Below, one piece after another: positions 33,462 through 41,712 of a stretch of DNA of 64,000 nucleotides. The DNA lies in assembly GCA_965207475.1 (NCBI GenBank), contig OZ242278.1:1-64000 (forward strand). Direction: 5' to 3'. The position numbers and the translations under genes were made by a program. Source of the stretch: WTFY01 sp011523795 (GTDB lineage: Bacteria > Pseudomonadota > Gammaproteobacteria > UBA4575). Under the pieces are notes generated by a model that was not told the DNA's origin, did no database searches, and was given only the letters and a program-made list of their open reading frames with translations. Position 1 is the stretch's first letter, and each line of letters begins with the position of its first letter.

Positions 33462-35299
33462 AGCAGAACCACGATCCGAAGTTGTACCAAACCCTTCTGG
33501 AGAACCTGTCGGACGGAGTGATAGTCATCGGTTCCGATGGGTATGTCCAGATCGCCAACAGTGCCTTCTGCCAGATGTTCGGATTCGAGCCAGATGAGGT
33601 GGAGGGGAGCCTCTTTGGAGAACTCTTTATCATGTTCGAGGGGTTCGATGAATTCGCCGAGATCATCCTCAACGCGGTGACGGATCGGCATAGTGGCGAA
33701 CGGCAGGTCACCAGCGTACGCATCAGAGAGGAACTGCGGCTCCTGTCGGTCACGACTTCGTATCTGGCTACCACGCATCCGGAAGAAGCAGAACGGACTG
33801 CGGTCGTCGCCGTAATTTCCGACATCACCGAAATCCAAGAGTTGCGCGAGACCGAGTTGCGCATGGCGAAAGTGACCGAGAAACAGCGGGACGAGCTTCA
33901 AGTCGCATATCGCGATCTCGAGAGCCGTAACGCGGAACTTTCCCAAATAGGGAAAAGGATTCAAACGACACGCAATGTCGCAACGATCTTCGTGCTCACC
34001 CTGTTCCTTGCCGTCGGCATCTGGTACCTCAAGCCGCTGGACCTCTCCGGGCCGGATGTCTTTTCGGAACCGTCCGGCGATTTGCTGGCCGATGATCCCG
34101 GGGCCATGCAAACGATGGTGGTGGAAGCCAGGGATTTCGATTCAACGATTACATTGCGGGGCCATCTGGTCCCGGGCCGCATCGTGGAGATTGTCAGTCC
34201 GATCGAAAGCCACGTAAGCACGGTGCACGCGGTTCCCGGCCAGCGGGTGACAGAAGGCGATTTGCTGGTCGGTCTTGATGCGAGCCAGCTCGCTGCGGAG
34301 TATAAGCAGACCCAGGTCGACTACATCAAGGCACGTGACCGACTCGCCCAGGTCGAAGACTGGGCAAACAGTGCGGAAATGGCGCGTGTGCGCCGCGCCT
34401 TGCGCCGGGCGAGGATGGGGCTCGATGATTCGCAACAAAACCTCAAGCGGACCGCCTTTCTGCTGGAACAGGGAATCGTGCCGGCCTCGGAGCATGAAGG
34501 GGCGCAACGGCAACTCCAGAACCGGCAGTTGGATTTTGCAGAAGCTGAGCAGGAGCTGGAGGCCGTCAGGATGCAGGGCGGAGCCGAGGAACAGCGGGTG
34601 GCGAAACTGGAGGCAGAGAATGTGGAGAGCCGATTGCGTGCGCACGAAGAGAAGTTGGCGCAGACTGAAATCCTGGCACCGATTTCAGGAGCCGTCATGC
34701 CTGCGGACGATGGGCCTGGGGCAAAACCTCTGGTACGGGGCCGCTCGGTTGCGCAGGGGGAATTGCTGCTGAGCATCGCCGATTTCGAGCGCCTCTCAGT
34801 CGTGACCCGCATCGACGAGGTGGATGTAAGGAAAATACGGATTGGCCAGAAAGCCAGGATTACCGGTCCTGGATTTCCCGGTCTCCAGGCCGAAGGATCG
34901 GTCACGTTTGTTTCTTCACAGGCTGGCAGGGGTTCACGAATGCGGAATACCCCGCAGTTTGAGATCACCGTTGCTCTGGACAGGCTGGAAGCGGAGGCTC
35001 TCAGCCGTTTGCGGGTCGGCATGTCAGCACATGTCACGATCGTTGTGTACAACCAGCCGCAGGCGCTGCTCATCCCATTGCATGCCGTGGTCAAGTCGGC
35101 AGACGGGGCGCGGGTGCACGTCATCGATCCGAAGACCCAGGCCATCGAGCAAAGAACCGTCACCCTCGGCCTCACAACGCTGGATTCCGTTGAGGTGATG
35201 GAAGGGCTTGTCGCAGGCGAGACCATCGTCCTGTTTGTTTCTTCGCCCGAGACACACCACCCGGGCGTTATTCCGATGCACGGAGGCTTGCTCCCATGA
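33458..35299 (+). CDS. Membrane-fusion protein (HlyD/MacA-like) with an N-terminal PAS sensor domain
   Basis: 613 residues. Residues about 8-125 are a PAS domain (LLENLSDGVIVIGSDGYVQI, NSAFCQMFGFEPDEVEG, AVVAVISDITEIQELR). A predicted coiled coil follows (126-168), then one membrane helix (174-191, ATIFVLTLFLAVGIWYL). The periplasmic part is a MacA/HlyD adaptor: first half of the lipoyl domain (IVEIVSPIESHVSTVHAVPG, then QRVTEGDLLVGLD), a long alpha-hairpin (about 275-410), the second lipoyl half (TEILAPISGAVMP) and beta-barrel and membrane-proximal domains. Ordinary adaptors have only a short cytoplasmic tail; here a cytoplasmic sensor could gate export. The junction is in one frame with no sign of a recent fusion error. 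Confidence 0.88.
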   Translation: MKQNHDPKLYQTLLENLSDGVIVIGSDGYVQIANSAFCQMFGFEPDEVEGSLFGELFIMFEGFDEFAEIILNAVTDRHSGERQVTSVRIREELRLLSVTTSYLATTHPEEAERTAVVAVISDITEIQELRETELRMAKVTEKQRDELQVAYRDLESRNAELSQIGKRIQTTRNVATIFVLTLFLAVGIWYLKPLDLSGPDVFSEPSGDLLADDPGAMQTMVVEARDFDSTITLRGHLVPGRIVEIVSPIESHVSTVHAVPGQRVTEGDLLVGLDASQLAAEYKQTQVDYIKARDRLAQVEDWANSAEMARVRRALRRARMGLDDSQQNLKRTAFLLEQGIVPASEHEGAQRQLQNRQLDFAEAEQELEAVRMQGGAEEQRVAKLEAENVESRLRAHEEKLAQTEILAPISGAVMPADDGPGAKPLVRGRSVAQGELLLSIADFERLSVVTRIDEVDVRKIRIGQKARITGPGFPGLQAEGSVTFVSSQAGRGSRMRNTPQFEITVALDRLEAEALSRLRVGMSAHVTIVVYNQPQALLIPLHAVVKSADGARVHVIDPKTQAIEQRTVTLGLTTLDSVEVMEGLVAGETIVLFVSSPETHHPGVIPMHGGLLP

Positions 35300-36066
35300 G
35301 CACACCGTCCTGCGTGTTGCGCCTGGAAGACATTAAAAGATCCTACCAGATCGGGCCTGTCACGACGGAGGTCTTGCGAGGCTTCGACTTGGAGATTGAA
35401 GCGGGCGACCTGCTGTCGGTCATGGGACCTTCGGGCAGCGGCAAGTCGACGCTGATGAACATTATCGGCCTGCTGGATCACCCGACATCAGGGGCCTGTT
35501 TCCTCGACGGGCATGATGTCTCCAAGCTCAAGGACGACGAACTCTCGGCCTTGCGTAACCGGCATATCGGATTTGTTTTCCAGTCATTTCATCTGCTGGC
35601 GAATCTGACCGCGCTTGAGAATGTTTGTCTGCCAATGGTGTACCGGGGCTTGGGAAGGGCGGAGATGAAACGCCGGGCGCGCGCGATTCTGGAACGGGTC
35701 GACATGGGAAACCGCATGAACCACCGCCCGGACCAGCTCTCTGGTGGTCAGAAGCAAAGGGTCGCAATTGCCCGGGCACTGGTGGGAGAGCCCGCGTTGC
35801 TGCTGGCCGACGAACCGACAGGGGCGCTGGACCCCGGCATGTCCGATGAAGTGGTCAACCTGCTCCTGCAAATGAATGTGGAGCGGGGAGTCACGGTCCT
35901 GATCATCACGCACGACCCGCTGGTTGCAGATCGGTGTACCCGGCAACTGCACATCCAGGATGGGACACTCCTCGAAACAAAACGCACGGTCTCTGATACC
36001 ACTCCACCGTCATCCCGAATCAGGCAGGAAAGTGCCCGAGACAGCGCAGCGGCCATCCCCCCTTGA
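35296..36066 (+). CDS. ABC transporter ATPase, MacB/LolD type
   Basis: 256 residues with Walker A at 44-51 (GPSGSGKST), the Q-loop FVFQSFHL, signature LSGGQ at 148-152 and Walker B LLLADEPTGALD (168-179). The ETLRNI-type spacing and FHLLANLTALENVCLPMVYRG are typical of the MacB/LolD/FtsE branch that couples to FtsX-fold permeases and exports from the periplasm or outer leaflet. Four-base overlap with the adaptor gene and a TGATG overlap with the permease gene show tight coupling. Classical MacB carries ATPase and permease in one chain; here they are separate. Confidence 0.93.
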   Translation: MSTPSCVLRLEDIKRSYQIGPVTTEVLRGFDLEIEAGDLLSVMGPSGSGKSTLMNIIGLLDHPTSGACFLDGHDVSKLKDDELSALRNRHIGFVFQSFHLLANLTALENVCLPMVYRGLGRAEMKRRARAILERVDMGNRMNHRPDQLSGGQKQRVAIARALVGEPALLLADEPTGALDPGMSDEVVNLLLQMNVERGVTVLIITHDPLVADRCTRQLHIQDGTLLETKRTVSDTTPPSSRIRQESARDSAAAIPP

Positions 36067-37289
36067 TGCCGGACTTCATGCCAAACGCGAGGCTTTTCCT
36101 GATTTTGGCCACCAATGCCAGGGAAGCGGTCGGAAGCCTGTACAGGGCACGGCTTCGCACGGTGCTTGGCCTGGTCGGGATCATGATCGGGATTTCCTCG
36201 GTCATCACCATGATTTCGCTTGGAGAAATCGCCAAGGAACAGGCTCGCAAGGAGTTCGAGGCCCTTGGCACCGACATCATGCTTATCCGCAAGACATCCC
36301 AGGCTCAGGGCCCCGGGGCGGCAGCCATCCGCCTGGCAGATGCGGTGGCGCTGGCGGAAGTGGCGTCAATCTCGAAAGCGGCACCCAGAATCCAGGGGCA
36401 CGGCGAATTCCATCATGCCGGGGAAAGGGTCGGGCGTGGGAGCATCCAGGGGGTCACGGCCGCCTTTGCAGACGTAAACCGGCTCTCTCTCGCAGAAGGC
36501 CGATTTGTTTCGGATTTCGATGTCGACCGCCACTTCTGCGTCATTGGTGCCGACATCGCAGGCGCGATGCGCCGGGGCGGTGCAGGCCGACTGGTGGGCG
36601 AAATCGTCGAGGCGAGGAACATGCTCTGCACTGTCGTTGGCGTGCTCGAGCACAGGACAGAAAACTATGCACTGCCCATCCAGGTGCAGGCGAACGAGTC
36701 TGTCTTCTTGCCCATCACGACCTCAAGACGGATCGTTACACCCCCGGAGATTAATATGATTATTGCCCGTTCGCACGCAGACGCTTATCACGCAGCAGCT
36801 GCAGCGGACGTCCGGTCATTCTTCGGCAAGCGGACGCCCAGGCTCGAACTCGAAGTTCTCACTGCCAAGGAGCTGATTGCACAAATGGAAACGCAGATGG
36901 GCATCTTTACCCTGTTGCTGGGGGCGACCGGCAGCATTGCACTCATTGTCGGGGGCATCGGTATCATGAACATCATGCTGGTATCTGTCGCCGAGCGGCG
37001 TCGGGAAATTGCCATCCGCCGTGCGCACGGCGCACGGCGCCGTGACATCCAAAGCCAGTTCCTCATCGAATCTATTGTTTTGACCTTGGCAGGCGGTGCG
37101 TTCGGTATTCTGCTCGGCCTGCTGGCGACCTGGGGAATCTGCCGGTTTAATGGCTGGGAGTTCTTTATTTCGGGCCTTTCCGTGGCGAGTGGTGTGGGTA
37201 CCGCCACCGCGACCGGTCTGTTCTTTGGACTCCAGCCGGCCCGCCATGCCGCACGACTTGACCCCATTGCCGGACTCCAGGGCGAATGA
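36066..37289 (+). CDS. ABC transporter permease, MacB/FtsX fold
   Basis: 407 residues from ATG 36066, which overlaps the ATPase stop as TGATG. One membrane helix near the start (about 32-52, LVGIMIGISSVITMISLG), a large periplasmic MacB-type domain (about 55-280) and three C-terminal helices (about 285-312, 335-360, 370-390). The block GGIGIMNIMLVSVAERRREIAIRRAHGARR is the standard coupling-helix region of this family (split here across residues about 300-330). It completes a tripartite MacAB-TolC-like mechanotransmission exporter, which moves periplasmic substrates such as peptides, toxins or siderophores out through TolC. Confidence 0.92.
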   Translation: MPDFMPNARLFLILATNAREAVGSLYRARLRTVLGLVGIMIGISSVITMISLGEIAKEQARKEFEALGTDIMLIRKTSQAQGPGAAAIRLADAVALAEVASISKAAPRIQGHGEFHHAGERVGRGSIQGVTAAFADVNRLSLAEGRFVSDFDVDRHFCVIGADIAGAMRRGGAGRLVGEIVEARNMLCTVVGVLEHRTENYALPIQVQANESVFLPITTSRRIVTPPEINMIIARSHADAYHAAAAADVRSFFGKRTPRLELEVLTAKELIAQMETQMGIFTLLLGATGSIALIVGGIGIMNIMLVSVAERRREIAIRRAHGARRRDIQSQFLIESIVLTLAGGAFGILLGLLATWGICRFNGWEFFISGLSVASGVGTATATGLFFGLQPARHAARLDPIAGLQGE

Positions 37290-38071
37290 GTCAACGCCAT
37301 CCATACCCGGCAAGGCCTGCTGCTGCCTGCAACCAACGCACGGAGGGCTCCCGGACTCTTCTTCAGTTCATCTGCAGGATCTGGGCCGGTGAGCAAGTCT
37401 GGCAGGCACTGCGGTGAGACACGGTCCCCGGATGGTGTCGGATTCCTGCTCAGTCATTATCCTCGATGGTTACCTGTAGCTCGATGACACTCGGTATATG
37501 ATGATCCCCGCTATGAGACTTCCATGTGCTTTCCCCTGCTTTAATGACATCGGGATCTGTGAATTTGATCCAGTAGCTCTCATTTCCTTCCTGTTCAGAG
37601 TCATCTACAGTTGACGGAGTCAAGTCCAGATATTTGGTGTAGTTATTGGGGCTGGTGAATTGAATCTTCCACCCAGCCGGACAGAAAGTGGGGTAGTCCG
37701 TTCCTTCCGGGTAATCGCTGCCAAAAAATGTCGCTGATACCCCCCCGTTGCAGTCCCGTCACTCGTACAGATTTTATACCGTACGGCTGAATAGCCACTC
37801 GAGTGACGCCTCGCCTCATGTGAAAAGCTAGGCAACTTCAATCGATAGCTACCACGTTGTCCTTCCGTTACCCTGGTCTGCGAATAGGCAAAAGCACTGG
37901 ATGCTGAAAAAAACAATATCCCGGCAATTGCCATCCCGACTAGCATTTGATGCAGATTCTTTGCGATTTTCATTGGGAGTCTCCTTTCTTTCAATTACAA
38001 GAAACTAAGTGTACATCCAATGCAGGTTATGATCTATCTCCGTCAGCACGGCTCTTGCAAACTCGCGCGGG
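37278..38071. repeat. Tandem duplication, copy 1
   Basis: This segment, beginning at the last codons of the permease gene (CAGGGCGAATGAGTCAACGC), is repeated with about 90 per cent or better visible identity at 38208-38992. It contains the frameshifted copy of the small exported gene. The two copies are separated by 136 bases. Boundaries were set by eye where the sequences diverge. Confidence 0.85.
37450..37973 (-). pseudogene. Frameshifted copy of the small exported protein (family member 3)
   Basis: The N-terminal 95 codons match the intact copy at 38370 (MKIAKNLHQMLVGMAIAGIL, signal peptide ending AFAYS, then VTEGQRGSYRLKLPSFSH). Where the intact gene has GATAT followed by seven C, this copy has GATAC with seven C in total, so one base is missing and the frame changes after DGTATGG, ending early at about 37620. 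The remaining sequence is conserved to the original stop at 37450. A C7 tract at the break makes slippage or a recent mutation plausible. Otherwise as described for the intact copy. Confidence 0.8.
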
Positions 38072-38138
38072 CGTTCAGCTTTCGATGCTTTCCCCCGCAC
38101 TAGGGAGCAACCGATGAGTCCTGAGGGGCGCTCTGCTT

Positions 38139-38230
38139 CTAGAATTGTATCCCGAGATTGACTGTGCTGGCATACGCCTGGTTGCTGGCGTCAGCCCGGC
38201 TCAGCGACAGGGCGAATGAGTCAACGCCAA
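38139..38230 (-). pseudogene. C-terminal remnant of an outer-membrane beta-barrel gene
   Basis: Reading leftwards, GVDSFALSLSRADASNQAYA then STVNLGIQF-stop (38139-38141) is a typical last pair of strands of a porin with the terminal Phe recognised by the BAM complex. No upstream part is present: the frame enters the duplicated segment. The duplication breakpoint at CAGGGCGAATGAGTCAACGC lies inside this remnant, suggesting that it and the permease end recombined through short shared sequence. Confidence 0.5.
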
Positions 38231-38992
38231 TCATACCCGGCGAAGCCTGCTGCTGCCTGCAACCAACGCACGGAGGGCTCCCGGACTCTGCTTCAGTTCA
38301 TGTACAGGATCTGGATCGGTGAGCGGGTCTGGCAGGGGCCGCAGTGAGAAACGGTTCCCGGATTACCGCTCAGTCATCATCCTCGATGATTACCTGTAGC
38401 TCGATCTTACTCGGTATATGAATACTCCCGCTATGGGACTTCCATGTGCTCTCCCCTCCTTTTATGACCTCGGGATTCGTGAATTTAATCCAGTAGTACT
38501 CTTCTCCTTCCTGTTCAGAGTCATCTACAGTTGCCGGAGTCAAGTCCAGATATTTGGTGAAGTTATTGGGGCTGGTGAATTGAATCTTCCACCCAGCCGG
38601 ACAGAAGGTGGGGTAGTCCGTTCCTTCTGGGTAATCGCTGCTGAAAAATGTCGCTGATATCCCCCCCGTTGCAGTCCCGTCACTCGTACAGATGTTATAC
38701 CGTACGGCTGAATAGCCCGCCGAGTAAACCTGTACCTGATGCGAAAGAGCAGGCAATTTCAATCTATAACTACCTTTTTGTCCTTCCGTTACCCTGGTCT
38801 GCGAATAGGCAAAAGCACTGGATGCTGAAAAAAACAACATCCCGGCAATTGCCATCCCGACTAGCATTTGATGCAGATTCTTTGCGATTTTCATTGGGAG
38901 TCTCCTTTCTTTCAATTACAAGAAACTAAGTGTACATCCAATGCAGGTTATGATCTATCTCCGTCAGCACGGCTCTTGCAAACTCGCGCGGG
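38208..38992. repeat. Tandem duplication, copy 2
   Basis: Second copy of the segment at 37278-38071; it carries the intact small exported gene. It is about nine bases shorter overall than copy 1. Confidence 0.85.
38370..38894 (-). CDS. Small exported Calx-beta-like protein (family member 4, intact duplicate)
   Basis: 174 residues from ATG 38894 (AAAGGAG seven bases upstream; the longer TTG start is not needed). Signal peptide ends SAFAYS. The mature part has RVTEGQKGSYRLKLPALSHQ, ICTSDGTATGGI, a middle with FCPAGWKIQFTSPNNF, and DSEQEGEEYYWIKFTNPE, which fits a Calx-beta-like domain (VTEG start, DGTA loop, E..EE.F strand). Two cysteines may pair. It ends with IIEDDD. Tandem copy at 37450 is broken. 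Exported, no anchor. Likely cargo or surface protein linked to the adjacent MacAB-type exporter (inference from location and secretion signal). Confidence 0.75.
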   Translation of the reverse strand: MKIAKNLHQMLVGMAIAGMLFFSASSAFAYSQTRVTEGQKGSYRLKLPALSHQVQVYSAGYSAVRYNICTSDGTATGGISATFFSSDYPEGTDYPTFCPAGWKIQFTSPNNFTKYLDLTPATVDDSEQEGEEYYWIKFTNPEVIKGGESTWKSHSGSIHIPSKIELQVIIEDDD

Positions 38993-39211
38993 TGCTCGAT
39001 GTACGGCCATTCGGACCTGCTGAACAGTTGCCAGTCAACCTTGTAGAAGCCGACCGACCCACCAAGGCCCTTAAGCCAGTGCATCAACCTCCCGGGCAGT
39101 GTCAAAATTCGGGGTGATGATCAGACGATCGGAGACGGACCGTTCAAGCATGGGAAGAGGGAGCGAAGCGGTGGTCCGGGGCGTGGATTTGGTACCGGCT
39201 TCACAGCTCAT
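38926..39211 (-). pseudogene. Chimeric remnant: pyrF-like start joined to a hydrolase-like end
   Basis: Reading leftwards from ATG 39211, SDRLIITPNFDTAREVDALA is followed, after a frameshift, by HWLKGLGGSVGFYKVDWQLF, which together match the start of orotidine-5'-phosphate decarboxylase (RLIVALDF...ARE...L...VGFYKVGLQLF). The sequence then changes to SEWPYIEHPREFARAVLTEI, resembling the C-terminus of alpha/beta hydrolases, and stops at 38926. The end piece is inside the tandem duplication and is also present at about 38005-38071. Non-functional; evidence of deletions. Confidence 0.5.
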
Positions 39212-39300
39212 ACGAAAATCCTGTACAATTTAGAAAAGGTGCCTAATCGATTTCCAGCATGTAATCGTGTGCCCTTCTCTATAGTCAATGCTTCAATCCA

Positions 39301-39313
39301 GGAGATATAACCA
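39301..39313 (+). promoter_or_regulatory. Ribosome site and upstream start codon of the poly-G gene
   Basis: GGAG (39301-39304) sits eight bases before ATG 39313, the best start signal in the area. The frame it opens (MKIIDVRQQKRERGGG) is out of phase with the signal-peptide gene downstream of the G tract. Confidence 0.55.
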
Positions 39314-39349
39314 TGAAAATTATTGATGTGCGCCAACAAAAAAGGGAGC

Positions 39350-39360
39350 GGGGGGGGGGG
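39350..39360 (+). repeat. Poly-G tract (11 G), likely phase-variable
   Basis: Eleven consecutive G lie between the well-placed start ATG 39313 and the signal peptide coded from 39365. With 11 G the two are out of frame; with 10 or 13 they would be fused in frame. Such tracts slip during replication and act as on/off switches of surface genes in many bacteria. Confidence 0.75.
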
Positions 39361-39364
39361 TACT

Positions 39365-39976
39365 ATGCGTGTTGCCTTCCTGACGCTGACGCTTGCGCTT
39401 GTCGCCGTGCTGTCAATTTCGCTGGCGTTTGCGGCACTACAAACGTATTATCTAATCCGCACCGGCCATGGGGGCAACGATGTAGTTCAAACCGCCCCGG
39501 AAGGTGGGAGCACTACATTCAAGATAAAGTTTCAGGCTCGCCATGTCCCCCATAGCACTTGGGACGCCTCGGGCGCTATTGGCGCCAGCGCAAGCAACTG
39601 CATCTACATTCCGACCGCTCAGGCCTATGCAAATGGCTGCTACCTGCTGATTACTGGTTCTAGACGAATCCGGCCGGTCATCCAGATTTCAAGTCCGACG
39701 GATGCCACGGCCCACGGGTGGACCACTACTACGTCCAGCTACCCTACCACCGCTACCGCTGCATGGGACCATGAGGGACATCAGATTGAGGTTTATCAAT
39801 ACGGGCACAACGTGACTGTCACAGCCACGGCCAGCAACGACTCCTGCAAGGGTCCGCAGACCTCTACGTTCACGGCAAGCATAGTGAACGCCAACGCCTC
39901 GAATGCCGTACTGGCAGAAAAGACCTACACGTTGAGGAAAACGGACAATGACCCGTTGAGTGCGGCGTGTACATGA
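39365..39976 (+). CDS. Small exported Calx-beta-like protein with 5' poly-G (family member 5)
   Basis: 203 residues from the internal ATG 39365, starting MRVAFLTLTLALVAVLSISL (signal peptide, cleavage near AFA). The mature part has VVQTAPEGGSTTFKIKFQAR, a disulfide candidate pair (NCIYIP and NGCYLL) and a C-terminal ATASNDSCKGPQTSTFTASI. The APEGGSTTFKIKF block matches the VxEG...F.I start of the neighbouring family members. Two start models exist: translation from 39313, which needs a change in the G tract, or weak initiation at 39365 with the G tract acting as ribosome site. As assembled, the upstream start gives a truncated product. No anchor, so released or periplasmic. Confidence 0.68.
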   Translation: MRVAFLTLTLALVAVLSISLAFAALQTYYLIRTGHGGNDVVQTAPEGGSTTFKIKFQARHVPHSTWDASGAIGASASNCIYIPTAQAYANGCYLLITGSRRIRPVIQISSPTDATAHGWTTTTSSYPTTATAAWDHEGHQIEVYQYGHNVTVTATASNDSCKGPQTSTFTASIVNANASNAVLAEKTYTLRKTDNDPLSAACT

Positions 39977-40036
39977 TAAGGTATAGGTTCAATCATTCTT
40001 CTGTAATTTCTTATCCGTTTTAATGGGCGGAACATC

Positions 40037-40363
40037 ATGAATCATTCAGTTAACGAAAGGAAGCTCTGGGGCGGGGCAGGCATCGCCGCCCTGATGCTGG
40101 TGGCTCAGGTTACAGGCGCTGCGCAGTTCTCAGCGCCGGACATCGAGGTGGACGAGGGAGAGGTGGCGGTATTCAAGGTGAGAACCGCTTTATAAATTCT
40201 GCTTTTTCCGACGAGGATTTCAAGCTGGCGCTCTCTAGAGAGGTAGGTGAGGTATAACAATAGCTGGAGTGGTGCGTTCGCCATTATCTGGATTGCCGAC
40301 GTTCCCCAGTACAAGACGATACGCGCCGTGATACGCAATATTACGACTCCGAAAGATGCGTAA
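40037..40363 (+). pseudogene. Decayed copy of the member-2 exported protein
   Basis: ATG 40037 opens 52 codons nearly identical to the 31187-31657 gene (GGAGIAALMLVAQVT, FSAPDIEVDEGEVAVFKV) and hits TAA at 40193. The middle of the gene is missing; similarity resumes as DFKLALSRE near 40220 and then, in another frame, as AIIWIADVPQYKTIRAVIRN up to a stop at 40361. So it has an internal deletion and frameshifts. It lies on the opposite strand to member 2 and flanks the export operon on the other side. Confidence 0.75.
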
Positions 40364-41032
40364 CGAGCTGGCTGCTAGTCTGTCAGCCACGCTTGCAGGT
40401 TTTGCTGCATAATTCCCCTAATTTTGATTAAAATTTTCACAATTAATATACTTCAAGCCGAAATGGGAATTCCCGTTTCGGCATTGATTCAAACGCTTGG
40501 AGGTGAAAACAACCAGAATCCACAAAAGTTTTTGGGATGCGGTTGCTGCCTATCCGAAAGGGATGCCGCGTAGCGCCACGGTTCAGGCCTTTTTCCCAGG
40601 ACGACCTGCTCCCGTGATCATGGCAGGAAGTCCGATGACGGTGTCCCTGGCGGTGTAATTGGAAAGGGACTCAAGAAAGGCAACGGCACAGGAGCGCATG
40701 CCCTTCTGCATGCGCTCCGCCCAGGAATGCTAGGGTCCGGCCAGCCACATCACCAGTATTACCACGCCCGAGACCAACAGGAACGTAAAGGCGATGTTGA
40801 TGCAGGCAATCACAGACCGAACGGGATGGCGAGCACTAAGGGATGATCCATCATAGCAAAGAGTTACGGCCTGTAAGGGCGATCACCTCCAGCGGGCTGA
40901 GACCGAACGCAGTGCCGACATGCAGGGTGAGTGGAATCAGGGCACATTATGCCTATGTACACGGTGCGAATTGTTGCTGCCGGTTCTTCACTCAGTTGGG
41001 CCGTATAACACGAGAACTTTTCCAGATATTGT
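40364..41032. other. Intergenic, with one strong hairpin and a membrane-segment remnant
   Basis: No complete gene. GGAGCGCATGC (40691-40701) and its reverse complement (40708-40718) form an 11-bp stem with a 6-base loop but lack a T tract. On the minus strand at about 40860-40729 a short frame ends with a hydrophobic helix (IAFTFLLVSGVVILVMWLAG), stop CTAG; it has no good start and is probably the end of a lost membrane protein gene. Confidence 0.45.
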
Positions 41033-41344
41033 TTATTCAACAAGATGTGGTACAGGCACATGGAGTGGCTTGCATACAAACCAGACGGAGCTTTCTGAAA
41101 CTTTCTCCAGATCAACGCTGAATTTATGTGGGTTCAGCCAGTTGTCACACATGATTACTATTTCTCTCTCCCACGCGTTGATATTGGTGGTTGTGGCAGA
41201 GCCTTGTAATTCTATGCGATAAATATTTTCACCGAGCTTTTCAATGCTTTTCACGGTGGCGGCAGATGCTGGGGGCGTGAGCCAGGTTAATTGTTGACAT
41301 CCAGACAAGGCGAGAGCAATCAATACCAGGATTATTTTCTTCAT
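41033..41344 (-). CDS. Small lipoprotein, unrecognised
   Basis: 103 residues starting MKKIILVLIALALSGCQQLT, a clear lipoprotein signal with Cys16 in lipobox LSGC. The mature part of about 88 residues contains a block IEKLGENIYRIELQGSATTT and two more cysteines (MCDNWL, FVCKPL). No family recognised. The +2 residue of the mature protein is Gln, so sorting to the outer membrane is expected. Lower GC than the symporter gene next to it. It is monocistronic as far as can be seen. Confidence 0.72.
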   Translation of the reverse strand: MKKIILVLIALALSGCQQLTWLTPPASAATVKSIEKLGENIYRIELQGSATTTNINAWEREIVIMCDNWLNPHKFSVDLEKVSESSVWFVCKPLHVPVPHLVE

Positions 41345-41712
41345 GTCTTTCCTCTATTTATCCAATGGGGTTGTAGAAGGCTCGGTCCAGCGAGTCAGTT
41401 TTTACGAATGAACCTCATGCAAAAGTGACCTGTGGGGTTGCTGGGGGTGCACGTGAACCAGCCCATGGAAATCCAGCGTTCGTGCTCTGGCTTCCCGGTT
41501 TCCGGGATTATATTACCTTGTCGAGCCTGTTTATTTCAAACTGATCCACTACCCACTACCGGCCCCGGGAAGTGAGGTTCTGCATCAGTTGGCGTTCCGG
41601 AAGGCCTTGTCCGAAGACGGAGGAGTTGTCGCCTGCATGGATATTGGGGTATAAGTTCTTCTGCAGGCGCGACAACGATCATTTCACCCTAACCTGACTT
41701 GTATCACGGGGT
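41345..41712. other. Intergenic between lipoprotein and symporter genes
   Basis: No gene seen. A ribosome site GGGAGGAG precedes the symporter start. A long near-palindromic arrangement of TTCTGCA/TGCAG and GCGACAAC motifs around 41580-41680 may be a terminator or operator but has no clear T tract. Confidence 0.35.

Noticed and set aside
36063..36065. TTG start for the permease three bases before the ATG
   Set aside because: The ATG at 36066 overlaps the ATPase stop as TGATG, the usual coupled start.
40864..41115. 83-codon minus-strand frame between the hairpin and the lipoprotein gene
   Set aside because: Irregular composition with scattered Cys/His, no ribosome site, overlaps the lipoprotein gene; likely random.
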